A stretch of DNA of 41,898 nucleotides from Streptomyces sp. E2N166 (GCF_003671715.1 NZ_RAIF01000012.1:1147502-1189399), one strand, 5' to 3'; positions 1-10,150 are shown, counted from the stretch's first letter. Made by a program: numbers and translations. Notes: generated by a model from the letters alone, not told the origin.

Positions 1-2
1 GC

Positions 3-443
3 GACGTCGGGAAGGCGGGCGGTACACCCCCGAACGGCACACCCCCGGGCAGCGGCTCGGGCACGGACGACGGCACGGACGGAGCGAGCAGTGAGCTGAT
101 CGCCTATCTGAAGAAGCACCGGGACGGCGCCGAGTGGCTCGTCGCGGTGTCGAGTTCGCAGAGCGCCGCGCAGCTCATCCTCAGCAGCGGCCAACCCGTC
201 ATCTCCATGTGGGGCTGGTCCGGCAGCGACAACGCCATGACCCTCACCCGCCTCAAGGAGCTTGTGCGGACGGGCGAGTTGCGCTACGTCCAGGTCGGCG
301 GCGGAGGCACGGGCGGTGGTACGGGCGGCGGCTCAGGAGTCAGCTCCGAGGTGGCCCAGTGGGTCCAGGAGCACGGCACAGCCGTCGAGGAGGCGGAGAG
401 CACGTCGGCTGTCTACCGGCTGGACCCCTCGGACGTGGACTGA
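3..443 (+). CDS. C-terminal end of a GT39-type membrane glycosyltransferase (partial)
   Basis: This is the 3' end of a gene that starts before the window; 146 codons remain, in frame from base 3. It begins with a Gly/Pro/Thr/Ser-rich low-complexity stretch. A short soluble alpha/beta domain follows, with the features GQPVISMWGWSGSD and then a Gly/Thr-rich loop (GGGGTGGGTGGG). That layout is what I know from the C-terminal extracellular domain of actinobacterial ArnT/PMT-like family 39 glycosyltransferases, large multi-membrane-span proteins that move sugars from polyprenyl-phosphate carriers outside the membrane. The membrane part and the catalytic acidic residues lie outside the window, so the substrate cannot be judged. 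A strong hairpin terminator follows 16 bases after the stop. Confidence 0.65.
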   Translation, partial: DVGKAGGTPPNGTPPGSGSGTDDGTDGASSELIAYLKKHRDGAEWLVAVSSSQSAAQLILSSGQPVISMWGWSGSDNAMTLTRLKELVRTGELRYVQVGGGGTGGGTGGGSGVSSEVAQWVQEHGTAVEEAESTSAVYRLDPSDVD

Positions 444-459
444 CCCGGCCGCATCCGGC

Positions 460-498
460 ACGACGGGCCCCCGACCACGACGGCCGGGGGCCCGTCGT
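460..498 (+). terminator. Hairpin terminator after the glycosyltransferase gene
   Basis: ACGACGGGCCCCCG (460-473) pairs perfectly with CGGGGGCCCGTCGT (485-498) around an 11-base loop. No T-run follows, which is usual for Streptomyces terminators. Confidence 0.75.
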
Positions 499-553
499 CA
501 CGCAATCGCCACGTTCCGTACACCCCGCCTACAACATGTCCATGTCACGCTCG

Positions 554-575
554 GTTCACCGTTCCACTACTCGCG
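554..575 (+). promoter_or_regulatory. Possible PHO-box-like direct repeat before the endonuclease gene
   Basis: GTTCACCGTTC (554-564) resembles the 11-base PHO-box unit bound by Streptomyces PhoP, which typically starts GTTCACC. The adjoining unit (565-575) keeps only part of the pattern. The site sits 18 bases before the start of a secreted nuclease, a class of gene that PhoP can control. With only one good half this stays a candidate. Confidence 0.25.
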
Positions 576-592
576 TAGATCGGACACCCCAC

Positions 593-1426
<834 letters not shown>

Positions 1427-1438
1427 GCCCAGCCGCCC

Positions 1439-3124
1439 TCAGTCCAGGTGCGTCGGCGCGAACATGCGCAGTACGGCGGGGAGGACGACCACCGAGGGCC
1501 CCGGTGCGGCCAGGGCCTTCGCGAGGTCGGCCTCCAGCGCCTCCGGCGACGTACGCACGCCCGGCACGCCGAACGACTCGGCGAGGGCCACGTAGTCGGG
1601 GCGGGTCAGTTCCGTCGCCGTCGGCTGCCCGAAGGCGTCGGTCATGTACTCCCGCAGGATGCCGTAGCCGCCGTCGTCGACGATCAGCCAGGTGACGTTC
1701 AGGTCGTACTGGCGGGCGGTGGCCAGTTCCGCGATGGAGTACAGGGCACCACCGTCGCCGGAGACCGCCAGGACCGGGTGGGTGGGGTCGGCCGCCGCGG
1801 CTCCCAACGCCGCCGGGAAGCCGTAGCCGAGGCCGCCCGCGCCCTGGGCCGAGTGCATGGTGTTGGGGGCCTTGGCGTCGAAGGCCGACCACGCCCAGTA
1901 GGCGAGGATGGTCATGTCCCAGAAGGACGGGGCGCCGGCCGGAAGGGCCCGGCGGACGGCCGCCAGTACGTCCTGCTCCAGGGTGAGTTCCTGGGACGCG
2001 ACGCGCTCGTGGACCTTGTCCAGCACGGCCCGTACGCGTTCCGGGGCGGCGGGGTCGGTGCGTTCGTCCACCGTCTCCAGCAGGGCCTGGACGGCGAGGC
2101 GGGCGTCGGCGTGGATGCCGAGCGCCGGGTGGTTGGATTCGAGTTTGCCGAGGTCGGCCTCGATCTGGACGACGCGGCCGCGCGGCTTGAACGTGTGGTA
2201 GTTCGAGGAGAGTTCGCCGAGGCCGGAGCCGACGACCAGGAGTACGTCGGCGTCCTCCAGGAAGTCCGTCGTGTGACGGTCCTCCAGCCAGGACTGGAGG
2301 GACAGGGGGTGCGTCCACGGGAACGCGCCCTTGCCGCCGAAGGTGGTGACGACCGGGGCCTGGAGCCGCTCCGCCAGTTGCCGCAGCTTCTTCGACGCGT
2401 CCGCCCGGACGACGCCCCCGCCCGCGATGATGGCGGGGCGCTCGGCGCGGGAGAGCAGGTCAGCCGCGAGCGCCGTGAGTTCGGGGCGCGGGGGCAGTTC
2501 CTCGGGGAAGGCGTCGCCGCCGGTCACGACGGGGATCGGTGTCTCGGACAGGAGGACGTCCTGAGGGATCTCCACCCAGACCGGTCCGTGCGGGGCGGTC
2601 AGCGCCGACGTCCACGCCTCCGCGATCGCGGACGGGATCTGGGACTGGGTGCGGACGGTGTGGACGGACTTCACCACGCCCCGGAACGACGCCGCCTGGT
2701 CGGGGAGTTCGTGCAGGTAGCCGTGGCGTCCGCCGCCCAGGCCCGCCGTCGGGACCTGGCTGCTGATCGCCAGCACGGGGGCGGAGGCCGCCCGTGCCTC
2801 CTGGAGCGCGGCCAGGGAGGTGAGGGCTCCCGGGCCGGTGGACAGGAGCAGCGGGGCCGCCTCACCCGTGATCCGACCGTACGCGTCCGCCGCGAAACCG
2901 GCGTTGTTCTCCACCCGCAGGCCGATGTAGCGCAGGTCCGAGCGGCGCAGCGCGTCGAACATGCCGAGGGCGTGCTGGCCGGGCAGGCCGAAGACGGTGG
3001 TCGCGCCGAGCCCGGCCAGGGTCTCCACGACCAGGTCTCCGCCGTTGCGGCCGGGGGGAGGGTTGAGCGCGGCCTCCGTCTGGGCGGCGGTCGGACGGAG
3101 CACCAGGTCGTGGTCGTGGGTCAC
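1439..3124 (-). CDS. ThDP-dependent decarboxylase/acetolactate synthase-like enzyme, possibly a 2-ketoarginine decarboxylase
   Basis: The 561-residue product is a full-length three-domain thiamine diphosphate enzyme. The likely catalytic Glu is E72 in [15 protein letters not shown]; the ThDP/Mg motif is GDG at 456-458 followed 24 residues later by DDGGYG. It starts with GTG, which overlaps the stop of the ureohydrolase gene (GTGA), so the two are translationally coupled. It lacks a partner small subunit, which argues against a biosynthetic acetolactate synthase. Pseudomonas AruI, a ThDP-dependent 2-ketoarginine decarboxylase of about this size, acts in the same pathway as a guanidinobutyrase of the ureohydrolase family. 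The pairing seen here fits that role, but this is inference from context. Other 2-oxo-acid decarboxylases or carboligases remain possible. Confidence 0.75.
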   Translation of the reverse strand: MTHDHDLVLRPTAAQTEAALNPPPGRNGGDLVVETLAGLGATTVFGLPGQHALGMFDALRRSDLRYIGLRVENNAGFAADAYGRITGEAAPLLLSTGPGALTSLAALQEARAASAPVLAISSQVPTAGLGGGRHGYLHELPDQAASFRGVVKSVHTVRTQSQIPSAIAEAWTSALTAPHGPVWVEIPQDVLLSETPIPVVTGGDAFPEELPPRPELTALAADLLSRAERPAIIAGGGVVRADASKKLRQLAERLQAPVVTTFGGKGAFPWTHPLSLQSWLEDRHTTDFLEDADVLLVVGSGLGELSSNYHTFKPRGRVVQIEADLGKLESNHPALGIHADARLAVQALLETVDERTDPAAPERVRAVLDKVHERVASQELTLEQDVLAAVRRALPAGAPSFWDMTILAYWAWSAFDAKAPNTMHSAQGAGGLGYGFPAALGAAAADPTHPVLAVSGDGGALYSIAELATARQYDLNVTWLIVDDGGYGILREYMTDAFGQPTATELTRPDYVALAESFGVPGVRTSPEALEADLAKALAAPGPSVVVLPAVLRMFAPTHLD

Positions 3125-4110
3125 TTGGTCTCGGTCTCCTGGTCCGTCGTGCGCGCCTGGGCGATCTGGCGGCTCATGATGGTGGTCAGTTCGTACGCCG
3201 TGTGGGAGGCCGCGACCGAGGTGATCTCCGCGTGGTCGTACGCGGGGGCCACCTCGACGACGTCGGCCGACACCAGGTTGCAGGATGCCAGGCCGCGCAG
3301 GATCTCCAGCAGCTCGCGGGAGGTCATGCCGCCGGCCTCGGGGGTGCCGGTGCCGGGGGCGTGGGCGGGGTCCAGGCAGTCGATGTCGATGGAGATGTAG
3401 AGGGGACGGTCGCCGATGCGCTGGCGGAGCTGGTCGGCGACCTCGTCGGCGCCACGTCGGTAGACGTCGGCGGAGGTGACGATGCCGAAGCCCATCTTCT
3501 CGTCGTCGGTGAGGTCCTGCTTGCCGTACAGGGGGCCGCGGGTGCCGACGTGGGAGAGGGCGGAGGTGTCGAGGATGCCCTCCTCGACGGCGCGGCGGAA
3601 CGGGGTGCCGTGCGTGTACTCGGCGCCGAAGTAGGTGTCCCAGGTGTCGAGGTGGGCGTCGAAGTGGAGCAGGGCGACCGGGCCGTGCTTCTTGGCGACC
3701 GAGCGGAGCAGCGGGAGGGCGATGGTGTGGTCGCCGCCCAGGGTCATCAGCCGGGCGCCGGTGCCGAGGAGGTCGTCGGCGGCGGCCTCGACGGTCTCGA
3801 CGGCCTCGTTGATGTTGAAGGGGTTGACCGCTATGTCACCGCCGTCCGCGACCTGGGCGAGGGCGAAGGGAGAGGCGTCCTGTGCCGGGTTGTAGGGGCG
3901 CAGCAGGCGGGAGGCCTCGCGGATGGCGTTGCCGCCGAAGCGGGCTCCCGGCCGGTAGGAGACGCCCGAGTCGAACGGCACGCCGACCACGGCGACGTCG
4001 GCGGTCCCGACCTCGTCGAGGCGGGGCAGCCGGGCGAAGGTCGCGGGACCCGCGTAGCGCGGGACGCGGGAGGAGTCGACGGGGCCGCGGGGCGTCTCGT
4101 TGCTGCTCAT
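3121..4110 (-). CDS. speB: Agmatinase-family ureohydrolase (agmatinase or guanidinobutyrase)
   Basis: The product has 329 residues, normal for the family. All binuclear manganese ligands are present: GGDH (H128), FDAHLDTWD (D151, H153, D155) and SIDIDCLDP (D242, D244). The enzyme hydrolyses a guanidino compound to urea and an amine: agmatine to putrescine, or 4-guanidinobutyrate to GABA. The stretch [18 protein letters not shown] looks to me closer to guanidino-acid hydrolases than to E. coli SpeB, but sequence reading alone cannot decide the substrate. ATG 4108-4110 is preceded by AGGAAGG. The gene lies 52 bases behind the symporter gene and overlaps the next one by four bases, so the three probably form one operon. 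The symbol follows the usual family label. Confidence 0.88.
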   Translation of the reverse strand: MSSNETPRGPVDSSRVPRYAGPATFARLPRLDEVGTADVAVVGVPFDSGVSYRPGARFGGNAIREASRLLRPYNPAQDASPFALAQVADGGDIAVNPFNINEAVETVEAAADDLLGTGARLMTLGGDHTIALPLLRSVAKKHGPVALLHFDAHLDTWDTYFGAEYTHGTPFRRAVEEGILDTSALSHVGTRGPLYGKQDLTDDEKMGFGIVTSADVYRRGADEVADQLRQRIGDRPLYISIDIDCLDPAHAPGTGTPEAGGMTSRELLEILRGLASCNLVSADVVEVAPAYDHAEITSVAASHTAYELTTIMSRQIAQARTTDQETETK

Positions 4111-4162
4111 GTACTGCCTTCCTTCTTACGCTTCGTCGCGTATGTACTACTGCGGTCCGACT

Positions 4163-5638
4163 CTACTGGTGAGCCGGGACCGCCGGTTCGGACCGGGGTT
4201 CGGGAGCCCGTCCGGCGAGGCGTTCGCGCCAGGCGGTGAGGATCGCCTCGTCGGTGGGGCGGGTGGCCAGGGAGACGGCGACGTAGACGGCGAGGGAGGC
4301 CGGCAGGCCGTAGTAGACGGGCTCGTTGGCGAGGATGCCGTAGGCGGCCATCAGACCGACGACCGCGAGTCCGCCGACCGCTACGGCGGCGAGGGCGCCC
4401 TGTGCGGTGCCGCGCTTCCACAGCAGCCCGCCGAGGATGGGGACGAGGAGGCCGCCGACGAGGAGGTTGTAGGCGACGGTGAGGGCCTCGACGACGTCGT
4501 TGAGGGCGATGGCGATGAGGATCACCGCGACGCCCATGGCGAGGATGAAGGCGCGGTTGCCCTTCACCTCGTCGTGCTCGCCCTCGCCCTCCCCCTCCGG
4601 CTTGCGGATCACGCCGCGCAGCCGGGACCAGATGTCGTTGTTGGCGACGGTGGCGCAGGCGATGAGGGCGCCGGAGGACGTGGACATCACGGCGGCCAGG
4701 GCGGCGGCCAGCACGAGTCCGCGCACGCCCATCGGCAGTTCGTCCTTGACGATGGTGGCGAAGGCGTCGTCGGGGCTGCCGAGCTTGGGGTAGAGCACCT
4801 TGGCGGCGGTGCCGATGACCGCACCGGCGACGGCGTAGACGAGGCAGTAGGTGCCGGCGATGGTGCCGCCCCACTTTGCGGTGCGGTCGCTGCCCGCGGT
4901 GAAGACGCGCTGCCAGATGTCCTGACCGATGAGCATGCCGAAGGTGTAGATCAGCACGTAGGTGAAGATGGTCTCGCCGCCGACGCCCAGCGGGTCGAAG
5001 TACGAGGTCGGCAGCTGGGCCTTCATCTCGCTGAAGCCGCCGGCCTTGACGACCGCGATGGGCAGCAGCAGGAGCAGTACGCCGATGGTCTTCACCACGA
5101 ACTGCACCATGTCGGTGAGCGTGATGGACCACATGCCGCCGAGCGTGGAGTAGGCGACGACGATCGAGCCGCCCAGGATGATCGCCAGGGTGCGGTTCAC
5201 GTCGAAGAGGACGTCGAAGATGGTGGCGTAGGCGATGGTGGAGGTGACGGCCAGCATCAGGGTGTACGCCCACATGACGACGCCGGAGATGACGCCGGCC
5301 CTGCCGCCGTAGCGGAGGTCGAGCATCTCGGAGACGGTGTAGACCTTCAGGCGGGCGATGCGCGCGGAGAAGAAGACGGACAGCGCGAGCAGGCCGAGGC
5401 CGATGGTGACGACCATCCAGGCGCCGGACAGTCCGTACTGGTAGCCGAGGCCGACGCCGCCGATGGTGGACGCGCCGCCGAGGACGATCGCCGCCATGGT
5501 GCCGGAGTACATCGCGGGGCCGAGACGGCGTCCGGCGACGAGGAACTCGCTCTTGGACTTGGCGCGGCGCATGCCCCACCAGCCCATGGCCAGCATCCCG
5601 GCGAGATAGACGACGATCACTACGTAGTCGACGGCCAT
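4163..5638 (-). CDS. Sodium:solute symporter (SSS family)
   Basis: The 491-residue product is an integral membrane protein with about 13 hydrophobic segments. It begins DYVVIVVYLAGMLAMGWWG and continues with the family's SKSEFLVAGRRLG segment and the glycine-rich GGASTIGGVGLGYQYG region that lines the substrate and Na+ path. A charged insert (GEGEGEHDEVKGN) lies in a cytoplasmic loop near residue 355. SSS proteins import solutes with Na+. Here the operon partners suggest a guanidino compound, polyamine or amino acid as cargo, but this is inferred from position. ATG 5636-5638 has a good ribosome-binding site (GGAGGCCCCC). A PucR-type regulator is transcribed divergently 183 bases away. Confidence 0.88.
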   Translation of the reverse strand: MAVDYVVIVVYLAGMLAMGWWGMRRAKSKSEFLVAGRRLGPAMYSGTMAAIVLGGASTIGGVGLGYQYGLSGAWMVVTIGLGLLALSVFFSARIARLKVYTVSEMLDLRYGGRAGVISGVVMWAYTLMLAVTSTIAYATIFDVLFDVNRTLAIILGGSIVVAYSTLGGMWSITLTDMVQFVVKTIGVLLLLLPIAVVKAGGFSEMKAQLPTSYFDPLGVGGETIFTYVLIYTFGMLIGQDIWQRVFTAGSDRTAKWGGTIAGTYCLVYAVAGAVIGTAAKVLYPKLGSPDDAFATIVKDELPMGVRGLVLAAALAAVMSTSSGALIACATVANNDIWSRLRGVIRKPEGEGEGEHDEVKGNRAFILAMGVAVILIAIALNDVVEALTVAYNLLVGGLLVPILGGLLWKRGTAQGALAAVAVGGLAVVGLMAAYGILANEPVYYGLPASLAVYVAVSLATRPTDEAILTAWRERLAGRAPEPRSEPAVPAHQ

Positions 5639-5821
5639 GGGGGCCTCCTTCGCCTGTGTCGGTGGCGTGTCGTGCGGTGGGGAGTTGTCCGGTGGCTGGT
5701 CGCGGGGACATCCGCCCGTACCCGCGGCCGCCGGTCGAGGTTGACACTAGGTGGCTGAAAAGCGGCTGCGAAGTGTACGTTTCATCCAGTCGGCAGCACT
5801 TGGATGGAGGAAACGTCCACC

Positions 5822-7399
5822 ATGCAGGAATCGGCCGTTCCGCCCACGCCTCCCACTCCCCCGGTGTCCCTCGCGGCCCTGCTGTCCCGCGAGGACCTGG
5901 CCCTGCGGCAGCTCGCGGGACCCCCGGCCGCGCAGGTGACGGTCCACTGGGCGCACACCTCGGAGATGTCCGACCCCTTCCCGTACCTGCTGGGCGGCGA
6001 GCTGCTGCTGACCGCGGGCGTGCACATCCCGGAGGGGGCGGACTCGGGGACGTACTTCGACGACTACGTCTCGCGGATCGTGGCGGCCGGCGGCGCCGCG
6101 CTCGGCTTCGGGGTGGCGCCGGTGCACGACACCGTGCCGGGGGCGCTGGTCGCGGCCTGCGAGGCGTACGGGCTGCCGCTGGTGGAGGTGCCGCCGAGGA
6201 CGACGTTCTCCGGTGTGGCCCGCGCGGTGTGGCAGCTGATGGCGCGGGCCCGGCTCGCCGAGCTGCGCCGGGTCTCCGAGGCCCAGCAGGGTCTGGCAGC
6301 CGCGGCCTCCCGTCCGGACCCGGTGCCGTCGGTACTGCGCCGGCTGGCGACCCGGCTGGACGGGCGGGCGGTGCTGTACGGGCCGGAGGGCGCGGAGATC
6401 GCGGCGGCGGGGCGGGAGCCCGGGGGCGAGGTGGGGCGGGCGCTGGCGGAGCTGGCCCGGTACGTCACCGGCCACGCCTCCAGCACCGCCACGGACACGG
6501 TCGCGGGCACCCGTCTCGCCGTGTACGCCCTCGGCACCGGGCAGGGCTTCGTCCTCGGGGTGGCGGCCCCGCACCGGGAGTCCGGGGACCACACCATCGC
6601 GTCGGTCGCCGCCGTCCTGCTCTCCCTCCTCACCGGCGAGCACCAGAGCGGCACGGGCGCGGCCCGCTCCTCCGCACTCGTACGGCTGCTGCTGGGCGCC
6701 CGCCCCGAGGAGGTCGCGCCGCTGCTGGGCGGAGGGGGCGGCGAGGGCGTCACCCAATGGCACGTCGTGCACGCCCGCCCCGCCACCGGGGCCCCCGACC
6801 CGGTCTCCGCCTCCGCGCTGGGCACGGCTCTCGGCTCCCCACTGGTCGACACGGACGGGGACGTCGTACGGGTGCTCGTACCGGCCATCCGGCACGCCGG
6901 CGCGGAGGGAGGATCCGGGGCCGGGGCCGACGCGGGCCCCGCACCCGCGACCGACCCGGAAGCCGGGGCCGGAGGGCCCGCGGCCGTCACCGGGCCGGCC
7001 GCTCAGCCCGGCTGGACCCTCGGCGTCAGCTCCGCCGTCGCCCCCGCCGAGTGGCCGGCCGCCGACGCCCAGGCGGCCCGCGCGCTGGCCCGGGCCGGGG
7101 CCACCCGGGTGCCGCTGGTCCGGCACGGCGCGCGGCCGGCGCTGGCCGACCTCGTGCCGGACGGCGAGGCCGAGGCGCACGCGCGTGCGCTGCTCGCGCC
7201 GGTCGCGGCGGTTCCGGCGCTCACCGAGACGCTGCGCGCCTGGCTCTCCCTGCACGGCAGTTGGGACCGCACCGCCGTCGCCCTGTCCGTGCACCGCAAC
7301 ACCGTCCGGCAGCGCATCGCCCGCTGCGCGGCCCTGCTGGACGCCGACCTCGACGACCCGGACGTACGGATGGAGTTGTGGTTCGCGCTGCGGAGGTGA
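5822..7399 (+). CDS. PucR-family transcriptional regulator
   Basis: The 525-residue product has the PucR layout: an N-terminal purine-catabolism-type sensing domain (about residues 10-140; LLGGELLLTAGVHI, GFGVAP, LPLVEVPP), a middle GGDEF-like region rich in Ala/Gly, and a C-terminal helix-turn-helix (about 470-525) with SWDRTAVALSVHRNTVRQRI. Family members usually activate nearby nitrogen-compound catabolic genes in response to a small metabolite. It is divergent from the symporter-ureohydrolase-decarboxylase operon, its likely target. I chose ATG 5822 because GGAGG lies 11 bases upstream; the in-frame ATG at 5804 overlaps that ribosome-binding site. A long Ala/Gly/Pro stretch near residues 355-395 is probably a flexible linker. 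Confidence 0.85.
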   Translation: MQESAVPPTPPTPPVSLAALLSREDLALRQLAGPPAAQVTVHWAHTSEMSDPFPYLLGGELLLTAGVHIPEGADSGTYFDDYVSRIVAAGGAALGFGVAPVHDTVPGALVAACEAYGLPLVEVPPRTTFSGVARAVWQLMARARLAELRRVSEAQQGLAAAASRPDPVPSVLRRLATRLDGRAVLYGPEGAEIAAAGREPGGEVGRALAELARYVTGHASSTATDTVAGTRLAVYALGTGQGFVLGVAAPHRESGDHTIASVAAVLLSLLTGEHQSGTGAARSSALVRLLLGARPEEVAPLLGGGGGEGVTQWHVVHARPATGAPDPVSASALGTALGSPLVDTDGDVVRVLVPAIRHAGAEGGSGAGADAGPAPATDPEAGAGGPAAVTGPAAQPGWTLGVSSAVAPAEWPAADAQAARALARAGATRVPLVRHGARPALADLVPDGEAEAHARALLAPVAAVPALTETLRAWLSLHGSWDRTAVALSVHRNTVRQRIARCAALLDADLDDPDVRMELWFALRR

Positions 7400-7460
7400 C
7401 CCACGTCGCAGCGGGCGACATGCCCAAGACGCCGACTGTCGGCTGCCTCACAATGGAGCC

Positions 7461-8249
7461 ATGCCGATACCCGGGACACCCAGCCGCGCCGAACTCGCCG
7501 AACACCTCGTCAGAACCCGTATCGCGGGCGACGTCGCCACGCCCCGCGAGAACAACCTCTCCCACTACCGGAAGCTGGCGAACGGCGACCGCAACTTCTG
7601 GCTCGGCCTGGAGCTGGGCGACCGCTGGAGCGACGAGCAGGATGTGCTGGCGGTGATGGCGGAGCGGGTCGGCGTCAACGACGACCCGGAATACCGGTAC
7701 GGCCAGGACACCATCGACCCGGAGCTGACCGTGGCCGCGCTGGAGCGCATGGCCGGGCGGCTGCGCAAGGCGGCCGACGGCGGGCAGCGCGTGCTGTTCG
7801 CGACCGGTCACCCGGGCGGTCTGCTCGACGTGCACCGCGCCACGGCCGACGCGCTGCGCACCGCCGGATGCGAGATCGTCGTGATCCCGGAAGGGCTGAC
7901 GACGGAGGAGGGGTACGTCCAGCAGTTCGCGGACGTGGCCGTGCTGGAGCACGGCGCCTCGCTGTGGCACACCCATTCCGGTGAACCGATGAAGGCCATC
8001 CTGACCGGTCTGGAGCGCGCGGGCCGTCCGCTGCCCGACCTGGTCGTCGCCGACCACGGCTGGGCCGGTTACGCCGCTCAGCACGGCGTCGACTCCGTCG
8101 GATACGCCGACTGCAACGACCCGGCGCTCTTCCTCGCCGAGTCCGAGGGCACCCTCCAGGTCGCGGTGCCGCTGGACGACCACGTGGTCAGCCCGCGCTA
8201 CTACGACCCGATGACGGCGTATCTGCTGACGGAGGCGGGACTCAAGTAG
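7461..8249 (+). CDS. Conserved actinobacterial phosphatase-like protein
   Basis: The product has 262 residues and is soluble, with no signal peptide or membrane segment. Notable conserved-looking stretches are TPRENNLSHYRKL near the start, FATGHPGGLLDVH (Rossmann-like loop and helix), VVIPEG, LWHTHSGEP, VADHGWAGYAAQHG and YADCNDPALFLAESEG. Close homologues in Streptomyces are, as I recall, annotated simply as phosphatase; I cannot name a catalytic residue set or substrate and regard the function as open. ATG 7461 has a GGAG only two bases away, too close for normal use, while CACAAT sits at the -10 distance for a transcript starting at the ATG, so the mRNA may be leaderless. It is 61 bases behind the PucR gene and may be expressed with it or on its own. 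Confidence 0.6.
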   Translation: MPIPGTPSRAELAEHLVRTRIAGDVATPRENNLSHYRKLANGDRNFWLGLELGDRWSDEQDVLAVMAERVGVNDDPEYRYGQDTIDPELTVAALERMAGRLRKAADGGQRVLFATGHPGGLLDVHRATADALRTAGCEIVVIPEGLTTEEGYVQQFADVAVLEHGASLWHTHSGEPMKAILTGLERAGRPLPDLVVADHGWAGYAAQHGVDSVGYADCNDPALFLAESEGTLQVAVPLDDHVVSPRYYDPMTAYLLTEAGLK

Positions 8250-8279
8250 CCCCGCCGGTCCCGCACGCCCGCCGACCCC

Positions 8280-9263
8280 TCATGGCCAGGGGTTGAGCCC
8301 TTCCGAGCGGCGCTGCGCGAACCCGGGCGTCGGGTCCAGGTAGACCCGGCGGACGATCGGGAACTCCTCGCGCAGCCGCTGCTCGGCCCGCTCGCACGCC
8401 CACTCGATCTGCGCCGCCGTCGCCACGTCCCGGAAGTCGACCTTGGCGGCGACCAGCGCCTCCCGCGGGCCCTGCACGAGGGTGGTCAGCTCCAGTACGG
8501 CCTCGATGTGTTCGACGGCCACCAGTTCCGCCCGGACGCGGTCCCGCACGGTGCGGGGCAGCGGCCGGCCGATGAGGAACCCGGCGTTGGCGCGGCCGAG
8601 CACCCAGGCGACGTAGAGCAGCAGGGCGCCGATGCAGAGCGAGGCGACGCCGTCCCAGACGCCGGAGCCGGTGAGCTGCCCGCCGAGCAGTCCGCCCGCG
8701 GCCAGCAGCAGGCCGGCGAGGGCGGCGGAGTCCTCCATGACGACGGCCTTCACGGCGGTGTCGGGGGTGCGGCGCAGATAGCGGCCGAAGGGCACCTTGT
8801 AGTGGCGGGCCTCGCCGCGCGCCTGCTTCAGGCCGGTGCGCAGGGAGTAGCCCTCCAGGAGGAAGGCGACGGCCAGGACGAGGTACGCCACCAGCGGGTC
8901 GCCGGGTTCCTCGCCGTGGGTGAGGGAGTGCACGCCGTCGTAGAGGGCGAAGACCGCGCCGCCGACGAAGGTGGCGACGGCGGCGAGCAGGGCCCAGATG
9001 TAGCGTTCGGGGCCGTGGCCGAGGGGGTGGTCCTCGTCGGCGGGACGGGCGCCGCGTCTGAGTGAGGTCAGCAGCAGGACCTCGGTGACGGTGTCGGCGA
9101 CCGAGTGCGCGGCCTCCGACAGCATCGCGCTGGACCCGCTGAGCACGCCGGCCACCGCCTTGGCGATGGCGATGCCCAGATTGGCGAGGGCGGCGACGAT
9201 CACCGTGAAGGTGCTGTCGCCGCCGCCGTCGGTCACATGCCGTTCGCGCACGGGTTCGGCCAT
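8280..9263 (-). CDS. Cation diffusion facilitator (CDF) metal transporter
   Basis: The 327-residue product has six predicted membrane segments and a cytoplasmic C-terminal domain. The metal-binding pairs are visible: HSVAD in segment 2 (SEAAHSVADTVTE) and a less standard EDSAA in segment 5. The latter, together with the long loop GRYLRRTPDTAVKAVV, resembles the SLC30A9-type branch of the family rather than FieF/CzcD. CDF proteins export Zn2+, Mn2+, Co2+ or Fe2+ against protons. ATG 9261-9263 starts four bases after the tesB stop, so the gene is the last member of the acyl-CoA dehydrogenase-tesB operon, an unexpected partner for lipid enzymes. The metal specificity cannot be read from the sequence. 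Confidence 0.87.
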   Translation of the reverse strand: MAEPVRERHVTDGGGDSTFTVIVAALANLGIAIAKAVAGVLSGSSAMLSEAAHSVADTVTEVLLLTSLRRGARPADEDHPLGHGPERYIWALLAAVATFVGGAVFALYDGVHSLTHGEEPGDPLVAYLVLAVAFLLEGYSLRTGLKQARGEARHYKVPFGRYLRRTPDTAVKAVVMEDSAALAGLLLAAGGLLGGQLTGSGVWDGVASLCIGALLLYVAWVLGRANAGFLIGRPLPRTVRDRVRAELVAVEHIEAVLELTTLVQGPREALVAAKVDFRDVATAAQIEWACERAEQRLREEFPIVRRVYLDPTPGFAQRRSEGLNPWP

Positions 9264-9267
9264 GCCC

Positions 9268-10140
9268 TCAGTGTTCCCTCGGGACGCGCACCACACCTTC
9301 CTGGATGACCGAGATGGCGAGCCGCCCGTCCTGGGTGTGGATCCGGGCCTGGCCGAGACCCCGGCCGCCGGACGCGGACGGCGACTGCTGGTCGTACAGC
9401 AGCCACTCGTCGGCACGGAAGGGCCGGTGGAACCACATCGCATGGTCCAGCGAGGCCCCGACGACGTCACCGACGGCCCAGCCGCCGCGGCCGTGCGCGA
9501 GCAGGACCGAGTCGAGGAGGGTCATGTCGGAGACGTAGGTGGCGAGGACGACGTGCAGGAGGGGGTCGTCCGAGAGCTTGCCGTTGGTGCGGAACCAGAC
9601 CTGGGAGTGCGGCTCGCGGGGCGTGCCGAAGTCGCCGAAGGGCGGGTCGTCGACGTAGCGGAGGTCGACTGCCGCGCGGGCCTCCACGAAGCGTTCGACG
9701 GTCTCTGCGGGCAGGTGCGGGTAGCTCCGCAGCCGTTCCTCGCCGGTGGGGAGGGTCGCCGGGTCCGGTGCGGGCGGCATCGGGGCCTGGTGGTCGAGGC
9801 CCTCCTCGTACGTCTGGAAGGACGCCGACAGGGTGAAGATCGGCTTGCCGTGCTGGACGGCGACGACGCGGCGGGTGGTGAAGGAGCGGCCGTCACGCAG
9901 GCGGTCGACGTTGTAGACGATGGAGGCGCCCGGGTCGCCGGGGCGCAGGAAGTACGCGTGCAGGGAGTGCGCGTGCCGGTCCTCGGGGACCGTGCGGCCG
10001 GCGGCGACCATCGCCTGGGCCGCCACCTGCCCGCCGAAGACCCGGGGGACCACGGCGGAGCGGGAGTGGCCGCGGTAGATGTCCTCCTCGATCCGCTCGA
10101 GGTCGAGCAGATCGAGGAGGGACTGGAGTGCTTCGCTCAT
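9268..10140 (-). CDS. tesB: Acyl-CoA thioesterase II (TesB)
   Basis: The 290-residue product is a double hot-dog thioesterase of the TesB family, which hydrolyses medium- and long-chain acyl-CoA to free acid and CoA in the cytosol. Family signatures include RVFGGQVAAQAMVAA and HAHSLHAYFLRPGD in the first hot-dog, YVSDMTLLDS with the conserved Asp of the active-site D/T/Q triad, HAMWFHRPFRADEWLLYDQ, and SGGRGLGQARI with the likely Gln. ATG 10138-10140 lies ten bases after the acyl-CoA dehydrogenase stop, which points to one transcript. The enzyme may relieve CoA trapped in unusual acyl-CoAs made during fatty-acid breakdown. Confidence 0.92.
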   Translation of the reverse strand: MSEALQSLLDLLDLERIEEDIYRGHSRSAVVPRVFGGQVAAQAMVAAGRTVPEDRHAHSLHAYFLRPGDPGASIVYNVDRLRDGRSFTTRRVVAVQHGKPIFTLSASFQTYEEGLDHQAPMPPAPDPATLPTGEERLRSYPHLPAETVERFVEARAAVDLRYVDDPPFGDFGTPREPHSQVWFRTNGKLSDDPLLHVVLATYVSDMTLLDSVLLAHGRGGWAVGDVVGASLDHAMWFHRPFRADEWLLYDQQSPSASGGRGLGQARIHTQDGRLAISVIQEGVVRVPREH

Positions 10141-10150
10141 GCCCCGTGGG

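Noticed and set aside
5741..5746. TTGACA as -35 of the PucR gene
   Set aside because: The only TAnnnT-like -10 (TACGTT, 5776-5781) is 29 bases away, too far; I did not list a promoter.
5804..5821. Earlier ATG start for the PucR regulator
   Set aside because: This ATG overlaps the GGAGG that serves ATG 5822.
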